Shown: positions 1 through 6,509, counted from the first letter of the stretch. The stretch: 6,509 nt of DNA from Bacteroidales bacterium UBA4417 (GCA_002389705.1 DGQJ01000284.1:4207-10715); one strand, 5' to 3'. Notes: generated by a model from the letters alone, not told the origin. A program made the numbers and translations.

Positions 1-1290
1 CATTCGGCACATGCCGTTGTACTTGCTACCGGCGGATATGGAAATGTATTTTTCCTGTCGACCAACGCCATGGGCAGCAACGCTACCGCGGTTTGGAAAG
101 CCTATAAAAAAGGTGCATTTTTCGGAAATCCCTGTTTTACCCAGATACATCCGACCTGTATCCCGGTTCACGGCGATTTCCAGTCGAAGCTTACGCTGAT
201 GAGCGAAAGCCTGCGCAACGACGGCCGCATTTGGGTCCCCAAACGCAAGGAGGACGTAGAAGCGCTTCGTCACAATAAAATTAAACCCAAAGACATCAGC
301 GAAGAGAACCGCGATTATTACCTCGAACGCCGTTACCCCGCATTTGGTAACCTGGTACCCCGCGATGTTGCTTCGCGCGCTGCCAAGGAACGCTGCGATG
401 CAGGATTTGGCGTGGGTGAAACAGGCCTGGCCGTTTACCTCGACTTTGCCTCAGCCATTAACAGGCTTGGCAAAAAGGTTATTGAAGAAAGATACGGCAA
501 CCTTTTCCAGATGTATGAAAAAATTGTAGACGAAAATCCCTACGAAACACCCATGATGATATACCCGGCTGTACATTACACCATGGGTGGACTTTGGGTT
601 GATTACGAATTGATGTCGACCATTCCAGGGTTGTTTGTTGCCGGCGAGGCCAATTTCTCCGACCACGGAGCCAACCGCCTGGGTGCATCGGCTCTGATGC
701 AGGGACTTGCCGATGGATATTTCGTGTTGCCCTATACGTTACAGAATTACCTGGCCGATCAGATCAATGTGCCACGTTTTAAAACCGACCTGCCTGAATT
801 TGAAGAATCGGAAAAACAGGTTAAAGCCAGGCTTCAGAAACTTTTCGATGTTAAAGGAAGCCAGCCTGTGGATCACTTCCACCGCAAACTTGGCAAGATT
901 ATGTGGGAATATGTAGGTATGGCCCGCAATAAAGAAGGTCTGCAGAAAGCCATCACCCTTATCCGTGAGGTAAGGGCAGAATTCTGGAAAGATGTGAAAA
1001 TTACCGGTGAATTCAACGAAGTGAATCCTGAGCTCGAAAAAGCCGGCCGTGTAGCCGATTTCCTCGAACTGGGTGAACTGATGGCTTTAGATGCGCTGAA
1101 CCGAGAAGAATCGTGTGGCGGACACTTCCGTGAAGAATACCAGACACCCGAAGGCGAAGCCAAACGTAATGATTCCGATTATATGTATGTTGCAGCCTGG
1201 GAATACCAGGGTGAGGACAAGGAGCCACTGCTGAACAAGGAGCCACTTGAATACGAAGCAATTGAAGTTAAACAACGGAATTATAAATAA
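1..1290 (+). CDS. sdhA: Succinate dehydrogenase / fumarate reductase flavoprotein subunit, 3' part (5' end outside window)
   Basis: This is the FAD subunit of complex II, which interconverts succinate and fumarate on the cytoplasmic face of the membrane and passes electrons to the iron-sulfur subunit. The reading frame is open from base 1, so the gene starts upstream. The 429 codons present lack the N-terminal FAD-binding part with the HxGG covalent flavin site, roughly 200 or more residues. Counting codons from base 1, visible motifs are the end of the FAD-binding fold (LATGGYG, residues 9-15), the substrate-loop histidine in QIHPT (His50), PRDVASR with the presumed catalytic arginine (Arg121), PAVHYTMGG (His192), the FAD contact GEANFSDHG (Glu216) and the substrate arginine in HGANRLGAS (Arg226). 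The C-terminal helical domain follows. No frameshift is seen. sdhB follows after 139 nt. Sequence alone does not settle whether the enzyme works mainly as dehydrogenase or fumarate reductase; anaerobic Bacteroidales use it as a fumarate reductase. Confidence 0.95.
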   Translation, partial: HSAHAVVLATGGYGNVFFLSTNAMGSNATAVWKAYKKGAFFGNPCFTQIHPTCIPVHGDFQSKLTLMSESLRNDGRIWVPKRKEDVEALRHNKIKPKDISEENRDYYLERRYPAFGNLVPRDVASRAAKERCDAGFGVGETGLAVYLDFASAINRLGKKVIEERYGNLFQMYEKIVDENPYETPMMIYPAVHYTMGGLWVDYELMSTIPGLFVAGEANFSDHGANRLGASALMQGLADGYFVLPYTLQNYLADQINVPRFKTDLPEFEESEKQVKARLQKLFDVKGSQPVDHFHRKLGKIMWEYVGMARNKEGLQKAITLIREVRAEFWKDVKITGEFNEVNPELEKAGRVADFLELGELMALDALNREESCGGHFREEYQTPEGEAKRNDSDYMYVAAWEYQGEDKEPLLNKEPLEYEAIEVKQRNYK

Positions 1291-1305
1291 AAGCAAACGG
1301 GAATT

Positions 1306-1323
1306 ACCGGTAAATGTACCGGT
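1306..1323 (+). other. Small hairpin downstream of sdhA
   Basis: A perfect 7-bp inverted repeat, ACCGGTA (1306-1312) and TACCGGT (1317-1323), encloses a 4-nt loop, AATG. It begins 15 nt after the sdhA stop codon. No T tract follows, so it is not a normal intrinsic terminator. It could protect or process the mRNA between the two sdh cistrons, or be a DNA-binding palindrome. That it can form is read directly from the sequence; any function is inference. Confidence 0.4.
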
Positions 1324-1409
1324 TCAAAACTCAGAATTATCAACATAAAAGGAAGCGAGGTTCAGGAAATACTCAAGGCCAGAATAAAGGTCACAACTCC
1401 TGAAGCCCA

Positions 1410-1423
1410 AAAACCTAAAACCT
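1410..1423 (+). repeat. Two exact tandem copies of AAAACCT before sdhB
   Basis: AAAACCT occurs at 1410-1416 and again directly at 1417-1423, ending six bases before the sdhB ATG at 1430. The stretch between is A-rich (GAAAAA). Bacteroidota commonly start translation from A-rich leaders rather than a Shine-Dalgarno site, so the repeat lies in the presumed ribosome-loading region. Confidence 0.6.
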
Positions 1424-1429
1424 GAAAAA

Positions 1430-2203
<774 letters not shown>

Positions 2204-2252
2204 CCTCTTTACCAGGGCATAAACTGAACTATGCGAATCAACACTCCTTCTG

Positions 2253-2274
2253 GAAGCCAGGCTTCAGCCTGAAG
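2253..2274. repeat. Overlapping palindromes, possible REP-like element
   Basis: Three mutually exclusive inverted repeats overlap in 22 bases: GAAGC/GCTTC (2253-2257 with 2261-2265), CAGGCT/AGCCTG (2258-2263 with 2266-2271) and CTTCAG/CTGAAG (2262-2267 with 2269-2274). The element sits between the sdhB stop and the terminator. Such compact extragenic palindromes are often dispersed repeats (REP type), but only one copy is seen here, so the repeat identity is inference. Confidence 0.35.
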
Positions 2275-2291
2275 AAAAATAAAAAACCAGG

Positions 2292-2323
2292 GTCCACACA
2301 TTTATTTGTGTGGACTTTTTTTT
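2292..2323 (+). terminator. Rho-independent terminator of the sdh operon
   Basis: A perfect 9-bp stem, GTCCACACA (2292-2300) with TGTGTGGAC (2307-2315), closes a 6-nt loop (TTTATT) and is followed at once by eight T residues (2316-2323). It is preceded by an A-rich stretch (2272-2286). On the opposite strand the T run would start only after five extra bases, so it should act best on + strand transcripts coming from sdhB. Confidence 0.92.
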
Positions 2324-2457
2324 ACACAAACCATCACTGAAAAGGATTTTATAGATGAATCCCGGTACAAGACATTTAACCTGGCAGTTTCAGCATAAAA
2401 GGAATAACTACGCGAATTTGCCCACAAAACCACTTCCTTCGGCTGGCAAAAAAATCT

Positions 2458-2465
2458 TACCTTTG
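2458..2465 (+). promoter_or_regulatory. Candidate Bacteroidota -7 promoter element for holB
   Basis: TACCTTTG matches the Bacteroidota -7 consensus TAnnTTTG exactly and ends 25 nt before the holB ATG. Transcription would then start near 2469-2472, giving a very short leader. A good -33 TTTG box is not present at the expected spacing; the nearest sequence (around 2434-2440) is TTCCTTC, and the TTTG at 2417-2420 is too far away. Its position after a strong terminator and before a new gene supports it, but the missing -33 box lowers confidence. Confidence 0.45.
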
Positions 2466-2490
2466 GCAGCATGTTTTCCCACAACGAAGT

Positions 2491-3690
2491 ATGAAATTCA
2501 GTGATATAATCGGGCAGGAGCCTTTGAAGCAGCGGCTGCGGCGCACTGTTCTCGAGAACCGCGTTAGCCATGCCCAGCTTTTCCTGGGTTCGGAAGGCTC
2601 CGGTAAACTGGCGCTCGCGCTGGCTTATGCACAATACATCAATTGCCGCAACCGCACGCCCGAAGACTCCTGTGGCGAATGCCCCTCGTGCAAAAAATAC
2701 TGCAAACTTATCCACCCCGACCTTCATTTTCTCTACCCTATCAACAGCACAAAAGAAGTAACGGGCACCAAAGTACTTTCGAAGGATTTTATCGCACCCT
2801 GGCGCGAATTCCTCACGGAAAATAAGTATTATGTATCACTGCCCGACTGGTACGATAAAATCGGCATTGACAAAAAACAGGGATTTATTAATGCTGATGA
2901 TGCCGACAACATCAACCGCACACTGGCATATAAGGCATATGAGGCCGAGTATAAGGTAATGATCATCTGGATGGTTGAAAAAATGAACTCAGCCTCGGCT
3001 AATAAATTGCTGAAAAACCTCGAAGAACCTCCTGCCAAAACGCTTTTCATCCTGATATCCGAAAACCAGGAACAAATTATTGCCACCATCCTATCGAGGG
3101 CTCAACTGATCAAAGTACCCAGGCTGAAAGATGAAGATATACAGAAAGCACTTGAACACCACCACCAGGTTGCTACAGCCGATGCAACAAAAATAGCCCG
3201 GCTGGCTGATGGAAACTATACCACGGCCCTGATGCTGGCAGGCAAAACAGGCTCAGGCAATGTTTCACTGGCAACCGAACAGGAACGGTTTATAGTTTTC
3301 CGCGAATGGATGCGCCGCTGCTTTACCATTGCCGGCAACCTCAAAGACTACGATAAACTGCTGGATGCCATTCCATCGCTGCTTGGCGACGGCAGCCGCG
3401 AAAAACAAAAAGAGATGCTCGCCTACGGGCTCGAGATGTTCCGTATTTGCTTACAATACAACGTCGGCAACCATCACCTGGTAAAACTCGACGGCGATGA
3501 ACTGGCCTTTGTAAAAAATTTCTCCCCGTTTATTCATCCGCAGAACATTGAAAAATTTGATGAGGAATTCAACAGGGCCATCTTCCACATCGAAAGAAAT
3601 GCCAATGCGCAGATCGTACTTACTGACCTGTCGCACCTCATTGCCAGGATATTAAAAATTCCGGCAACACCTGTTGCCAAAAAAGCGTAA
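2491..3690 (+). CDS. holB: DNA polymerase III subunit delta'
   Basis: This is a 399-residue clamp-loader subunit of the AAA+ family, which helps load the sliding clamp at primer-template junctions. The N-terminus (FSDIIGQEPLKQRLRR, SHAQLFLG) is typical of DnaX/HolB proteins. A P-loop-like GSEGSGK lies at residues 33-39 but is followed by Leu40 instead of Ser/Thr. A zinc module follows with Cys52, Cys61, Cys64 and Cys67 in C-x8-C-x2-C-x2-C spacing. The region at 160-181 (EKMNSASANKLLKNLEEPP) matches the Walker B/sensor area of the family, and the SRC motif appears as Ser202-Arg203-Ala204. The length and the divergent C-terminal half favour delta' over tau/gamma, which would be longer with an intact P-loop. 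A segment at about 79-130 between the zinc module and sensor region is longer than in the E. coli protein. It is probably the first gene of its unit. Confidence 0.9.
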   Translation: MKFSDIIGQEPLKQRLRRTVLENRVSHAQLFLGSEGSGKLALALAYAQYINCRNRTPEDSCGECPSCKKYCKLIHPDLHFLYPINSTKEVTGTKVLSKDFIAPWREFLTENKYYVSLPDWYDKIGIDKKQGFINADDADNINRTLAYKAYEAEYKVMIIWMVEKMNSASANKLLKNLEEPPAKTLFILISENQEQIIATILSRAQLIKVPRLKDEDIQKALEHHHQVATADATKIARLADGNYTTALMLAGKTGSGNVSLATEQERFIVFREWMRRCFTIAGNLKDYDKLLDAIPSLLGDGSREKQKEMLAYGLEMFRICLQYNVGNHHLVKLDGDELAFVKNFSPFIHPQNIEKFDEEFNRAIFHIERNANAQIVLTDLSHLIARILKIPATPVAKKA

Positions 3691-3705
3691 ATTTGTCACT
3701 TCGGG

Positions 3706-3746
3706 CCCGCAGGCTGGTTTCGGTGAAATGGAAACAAGCCGGCGGG
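3706..3746 (+). other. Long imperfect hairpin between holB and ricT
   Basis: The arms pair as CCCGC (3706-3710) with GCGGG (3742-3746), GGCT (3712-3715) with AGCC (3737-3740), and GTTTC (3717-3721) with GAAAC (3731-3735). Only two purine-purine mismatches (A3711/G3741 and G3716/A3736) interrupt the stem, and the loop is nine bases. In RNA, G3705 and G3704 could add wobble pairs with the two U residues after the stem. It begins 15 nt past the holB stop. No T tract follows, so ordinary intrinsic termination is unlikely. It may attenuate or process the transcript, or be an extragenic palindromic repeat. Confidence 0.5.
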
Positions 3747-3792
3747 TTATACTAATATATCAACCCCTTCGTTACTGATACCAGAGATGTGC

Positions 3793-3797
3793 GGAGG
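3793..3797 (+). promoter_or_regulatory. Shine-Dalgarno-like GGAGG upstream of ricT
   Basis: GGAGG is unusual for this window, where other starts have A-rich leaders. It lies 6 nt before a two-codon ORF (ATG AAA TAA, 3804-3812) and 16 nt before the ricT ATG at 3814, which is too far for ideal direct use. The ricT frame is fixed by its protein motifs, so either the site works at long spacing, or ribosomes start on the mini-ORF and reinitiate at ricT. Confidence 0.35.
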
Positions 3798-3813
3798 ATT
3801 TTAATGAAATAAC

Positions 3814-4932
3814 ATGGAAGAAAACATACCCATCAATATATCAAACCGTGAAAATGTAGGAGCCAGGGGCTGTTGCGGACATAGCAACCCTATTATGGGA
3901 AGAGCCGGAGCTGAACAAAAATGCGCTAAACTTGCTACCTACGACTGGCTGAGCAATATTCCGCTGCCTGCCAATACTGCCAGGTTCGACTGTGTGGAAG
4001 TCAGGTTTAAGAATAACCACAAGGACTTTTTCAGGGTTCCGGCCGGGCTGGCGGTTCATACCGGCGACATTGTAGCTGTTGAAGCCTCACCCGGTCATGA
4101 TATCGGCATTGTAACCCTTACCGGCGAAACCGCAAGGCTTCAGATGCTGCGAAAAGGCGTAAACCCGGCAAAGGAGGATCTGCGCAAACTTTACCGCAAA
4201 GCTAAACAGGCCGATGTCGACAAGTGGCTGGTTGCTATTTCGCACGAACACGATGCCCTTTATAAAACCCGGGTTGCCGCGCTGAAACTTGGCCTCAAAA
4301 TGAAAGTGAACGATGTGGAATACCAGGGTGATGATACAAAAGCCATCTTCTTCTACACCGCCGAAGACAGGGTCGATTTCAGGGAACTGATTAAAATACT
4401 GGCCGACGAACTCAAAATCAGGATTGAAATGAGGCAGATCGGCATGCGCCAGGAAGCCAGCCGTCTGGGTGGCATTGGCTCGTGCGGCCGCGAATTATGC
4501 TGCTCCACCTGGATCAGTGGATTTCATTCGGTATCAACAGCATCGGCACGCATACAGCAACTTTCGCCAAACCCGCAGAAACTGGCCGGTCAGTGTTCCA
4601 AACTCAAATGCTGCCTGAACTACGAAGTGGAAGCTTACAGTGATGCACTCAAGAGTTTTCCCGACGAAAACGTGGTGCTGAAAACCCGCCAGGGCGATGT
4701 GCTGCTGCAGAAAATTGATGTGTTTGCAGGCACCATGTGGTTTGGTTACAAAGGGAAAGAACACGAAATGTTTGCCTTAACAGTTGCCCGTGTAAAAGAG
4801 GTTATTGCAATGAACAAAGCAGGTAAAATACCCGAGAAAATCGAAGACTTCACCATCAAACAGGATAAAAAGCCCCCAATCGGGCTGGTGGTTGCCAGTG
4901 AAGACCTGCGCCGTTTCGATAAAAAGAAATAA
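3814..4932 (+). CDS. ricT: PSP1-domain iron-sulfur regulatory protein, RicT (YaaT) family
   Basis: This 372-residue protein is about 100 residues longer than Bacillus subtilis RicT (YaaT), with extensions at both ends. In B. subtilis, RicT joins RicA and RicF in a complex with [4Fe-4S] clusters that acts with RNase Y in mRNA maturation and affects biofilm, sporulation and competence. The PSP1 domain spans roughly residues 58-270. Its hallmark cysteine motifs are GGIGSCGRELCCSTW (Cys224, Cys229, Cys230) and the later CSKLKCCLNYE (Cys261, Cys266, Cys267). The N-terminal extension adds Cys20, Cys21 and Cys37 before TYDWLSNIP, the start of the conserved part. The C-terminal extension is basic. 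No signal peptide is seen, so it is cytoplasmic. gldH follows after 32 nt, suggesting co-transcription. The family call is firm. The role in Bacteroidota is not established by the sequence, because no RicA or RicF partner is in view. Confidence 0.93.
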   Translation: MEENIPINISNRENVGARGCCGHSNPIMGRAGAEQKCAKLATYDWLSNIPLPANTARFDCVEVRFKNNHKDFFRVPAGLAVHTGDIVAVEASPGHDIGIVTLTGETARLQMLRKGVNPAKEDLRKLYRKAKQADVDKWLVAISHEHDALYKTRVAALKLGLKMKVNDVEYQGDDTKAIFFYTAEDRVDFRELIKILADELKIRIEMRQIGMRQEASRLGGIGSCGRELCCSTWISGFHSVSTASARIQQLSPNPQKLAGQCSKLKCCLNYEVEAYSDALKSFPDENVVLKTRQGDVLLQKIDVFAGTMWFGYKGKEHEMFALTVARVKEVIAMNKAGKIPEKIEDFTIKQDKKPPIGLVVASEDLRRFDKKK

Positions 4933-4964
4933 ATATTCCCTACCCCGTTGACAGGTACATTTTT

Positions 4965-5462
4965 ATGAATTCAAAAAAAAATATCTCCAGGCACACTTTC
5001 CTGCAGTTTTCGGTTGCTGTTGTGGCCCTGTTCTCACTGGCTTCGTGTAACAACAATGTTTTTTACACCGAATCGGCACACCTCGAAAAGGGCGAATGGA
5101 AGACTACAGATACGCTCATTTATTCATTCGACTCGAAAGATTCGCTTGCGTCTTACGACTTTTATTTCGAAATCCGTAATACCACCGATTATGATTTTCA
5201 AAACCTTTACCTTTTTATAACGGCATATTACCCGGGCAATACATACTCCCGCGATACTGCTGAGTGCATACTGGCAGCGCCCGATGGTAAATGGTATGGC
5301 AAAGGCATGGGAAAACATAAGGATAACAGATTCCTTTTCCGCAAAGGAGTACGTTTCCGCAAACCCGGCAATTACATTATAGCCGTGAACCAGGCCATGC
5401 GTAAGGATAAGCTGAAAGGCATTACTGATGTTGGTATTCTGATTAAAAAGCAAACAAACTGA
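4965..5462 (+). CDS. gldH: Gliding motility lipoprotein GldH
   Basis: This is a 165-residue lipoprotein. The basic N-terminus (MNSKKNISRH) and a hydrophobic stretch at residues 12-26 lead to a lipobox, Leu25-Ala26-Ser27-Cys28, so the mature protein starts at Cys28 followed by NNNVFY. The rest is a compact, aromatic-rich, probably beta-rich domain of the GldH family (YDFYFEIRNTTDYDFQNLYLFI, abbreviated in the middle of the protein at about 65-86, then RFRKPGNYIIAV near 130-142). GldH is needed for gliding in Flavobacterium johnsoniae, but the gene is also conserved in non-gliding Bacteroidota, so its presence does not prove motility. It sits 32 nt after ricT and 31 nt before a penicillin-binding protein gene, which suggests one transcript and fits an envelope-related role. 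The start at 4965 is the only ATG giving a full signal peptide. The molecular function is unknown. Confidence 0.9.
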   Translation: MNSKKNISRHTFLQFSVAVVALFSLASCNNNVFYTESAHLEKGEWKTTDTLIYSFDSKDSLASYDFYFEIRNTTDYDFQNLYLFITAYYPGNTYSRDTAECILAAPDGKWYGKGMGKHKDNRFLFRKGVRFRKPGNYIIAVNQAMRKDKLKGITDVGILIKKQTN

Positions 5463-5473
5463 TTGCAAATTTC

Positions 5474-5493
5474 AGATTGAAAAAGATTGAAAA
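5474..5493 (+). repeat. Two exact tandem copies of AGATTGAAAA abutting the penicillin-binding protein start
   Basis: AGATTGAAAA occurs at 5474-5483 and again directly at 5484-5493; the ATG follows at 5494. A degenerate third match (GATTGCAAAT) starts at 5461, overlapping the end of gldH. The repeat fills most of the 31-nt gldH-PBP gap and forms the A-rich leader from which translation probably starts. Confidence 0.7.
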
Positions 5494-6509
5494 ATGAAGA
5501 AAAACCTGAATGAAAACCAGTGGGTAAAGTGGTTCTGGAAATGGTACTTTATCTCCCTGTTGATTATTGCCTTGTTTTTTACTGCGCTTTCCCTGGGCTG
5601 GCTGGGCTTTATGCCTTCTTTTGAAGAACTCGAAAACCCCAAAAGCAAACTTGCCTCGGAGGTTATTTCGGCCGACCAGAAAGTATTGGGTTCCTTTTAC
5701 CTCGAGAACCGTTCAAATGTACATTATTCGGAGCTGTCGCCATGGCTGGTAAAGGCCCTTATAGCTACCGAAGACTCGCGTTTTGAGCAGCATTCGGGCA
5801 TTGATGGGAAAGCTATAGCCCGGGCCGTTGTAGGGATGGTAACCGGTACTGATAAAGGAGGCGGAAGTACCATCACCCAGCAGCTGGCTAAGAACCTTTT
5901 CCCGCGTGAGCAACACTTCACTGTTTTTGGAACCGGTTTTTCAAAACTCAAGGAATGGATTACCGCCATTAAGCTGGAACGCAACTACACTAAAGAAGAA
6001 ATACTGGCTTTATACCTGAATACTGTTGATTTCGGTAGCCTGGCCTTTGGCATTAAATCAGCCGCCCGGACCTACTTCGACAAAACACCCGCCGAACTGA
6101 ACATCCAGGAATCGGCTGTGCTGATAGGCTTGCTCAAAGCTCCCTCCTACTTTCACCCGGTACGGAATAAAGAACGATCGAAAAAACGCCGCGAAGTGGT
6201 GTTGAGCCAGATGCTCAAAAATGGTTATATCACCGAAAAACAATACGATTCAGTGCGTGTGTTGCCACTTGATATGTCGCAGTACACCCTGCAGGACCAC
6301 AACAGCGGACCCGGCACTTATTTCAGGGAATACCTGCGCGAAGCCATGATGGCCGAAAAACCAGAAAAAGATAATTACGATAACCGCGAAGATTATATCG
6401 CCGATTCAGTGCGCTGGCTCCGAGATCCTGTTTTCGGCTGGGTTTCAAAAAACAAAAAAGCCGATGGCAGCTACTATAACCTGTATAAGGACGGACTGAA
6501 AATTTATAC
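5494..6509 (+). CDS. mrcA: Class A penicillin-binding protein (PBP1A type), 5' part (3' end outside window)
   Basis: This is a bifunctional peptidoglycan synthase, polymerising lipid II by its glycosyltransferase domain and cross-linking peptides by its transpeptidase domain. Only the first 338 codons are present, and the frame is open to the window edge. A short cytoplasmic tail rich in Lys and Trp precedes one membrane anchor at about residues 18-39. The GT51 domain follows (about 58-235), with the catalytic glutamate in IATEDSRFEQHSGID (Glu93), GGGSTITQQLAKN (122-134), the second likely acidic residue in KLKEW (Glu154), YTKEEILALYLN (165-176), and the SAARTYF and KAPSYFHP motifs. Residues after about 250 form the linker, ending with the conserved DPVFGW and YNLYKDGLKIY. 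The transpeptidase SxxK motif would lie beyond the edge. The start at 5494 gives the right anchor topology. Bacteroidota genomes often encode more than one such protein; which paralogue this is cannot be told. Confidence 0.94.
   Translation, partial: MKKNLNENQWVKWFWKWYFISLLIIALFFTALSLGWLGFMPSFEELENPKSKLASEVISADQKVLGSFYLENRSNVHYSELSPWLVKALIATEDSRFEQHSGIDGKAIARAVVGMVTGTDKGGGSTITQQLAKNLFPREQHFTVFGTGFSKLKEWITAIKLERNYTKEEILALYLNTVDFGSLAFGIKSAARTYFDKTPAELNIQESAVLIGLLKAPSYFHPVRNKERSKKRREVVLSQMLKNGYITEKQYDSVRVLPLDMSQYTLQDHNSGPGTYFREYLREAMMAEKPEKDNYDNREDYIADSVRWLRDPVFGWVSKNKKADGSYYNLYKDGLKIY

Larger units (their letters stand above)
1291..1429 (+). other. sdhA-sdhB intergenic spacer
   Basis: This 139-nt non-coding gap inside the sdh operon is longer than most operon spacers. 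It holds a small perfect hairpin (1306-1323) near the sdhA end and an A-rich tract with a tandem AAAACCT repeat just before sdhB. No TAnnTTTG-like promoter element and no T-tract terminator are visible, so co-transcription of sdhA and sdhB is the simplest reading. A 29-codon ORF at 1314-1403 has no ribosome binding site and looks like chance. Confidence 0.6.
2204..2490 (+). other. sdhB-holB intergenic region
   Basis: This 287-nt non-coding stretch separates the two transcription units. In order it holds overlapping palindromes (2253-2274), the sdh terminator (2292-2323), about 130 nt with nothing I can assign, and a -7 promoter element (2458-2465) just before holB. ORFs crossing it on either strand resemble no known protein and overlap sdhB or holB in other frames. 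Confidence 0.7.

Noticed and set aside
1..69. Possible truncated or pseudogene sdhA because no start is present
   Set aside because: The frame is open from the first base and encodes the expected FAD-fold residues, so the gene is simply cut by the window edge.
1314..1403. 29-codon basic ORF (MYRFKTQNYQ...) in the sdhA-sdhB spacer
   Set aside because: It has no ribosome binding site, its start lies in the loop of a hairpin, and it shows no recognisable motif; it is probably chance.
2302..2727. 141-residue ORF on the minus strand across the holB start
   Set aside because: It is antisense to the well-supported holB and runs into the sdh terminator, with no recognisable protein family.
4948..4970. 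TTGACA-like -35 box and TACATTTT before gldH as a promoter
   Set aside because: The two boxes are far too close together, the -7-like element misses the final G, and Bacteroidota do not normally use TTGACA; read-through from ricT is simpler.

Overview
The window is a housekeeping stretch from a member of the Bacteroidota, probably near the Bacteroidales. The assignment rests on four things. There is a gldH lipoprotein gene, a family confined to this phylum. The succinate dehydrogenase/fumarate reductase subunits are of the Bacteroidota type. The RicT (PSP1) protein has a long cysteine-containing N-terminal extension. Most starts are preceded by A-rich sequence rather than a Shine-Dalgarno motif, and one TAnnTTTG-type -7 promoter element is present. 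All genes lie on the + strand.

Left block (1-2330): the 3' two thirds of a succinate dehydrogenase/fumarate reductase flavoprotein gene (sdhA, cut by the window edge), a 139-nt spacer with a small hairpin, and a complete iron-sulfur subunit gene (sdhB). Together they form the soluble catalytic part of respiratory complex II or quinol:fumarate reductase. The membrane cytochrome b subunit is expected upstream, outside the window. A strong intrinsic terminator at 2292-2323 closes this transcription unit.

Right block (about 2458-6509): a probable new transcription unit with a -7 promoter element just before holB (DNA polymerase III delta'). It continues with ricT (PSP1 domain, cysteine-rich), gldH (lipoprotein) and the 5' part of a class A penicillin-binding protein gene, which runs off the right edge. 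The last three genes are separated by only about 30 nt each and are probably co-transcribed. The holB-ricT gap is 123 nt and contains a long imperfect hairpin. The block joins replication (clamp loader), an iron-sulfur regulatory protein, a cell-envelope lipoprotein and peptidoglycan synthesis.

I see no mobile element, CRISPR array, tRNA, rRNA or defence gene, and no clearly new system. The points worth a second look are small: structured or repetitive intergenic DNA (three overlapping palindromes near 2253-2274, a 41-nt imperfect hairpin at 3706-3746, and exact short tandem repeats just before the sdhB and penicillin-binding protein starts), two tiny leader ORFs abutting the holB and ricT starts, and the extra cysteines of this RicT.
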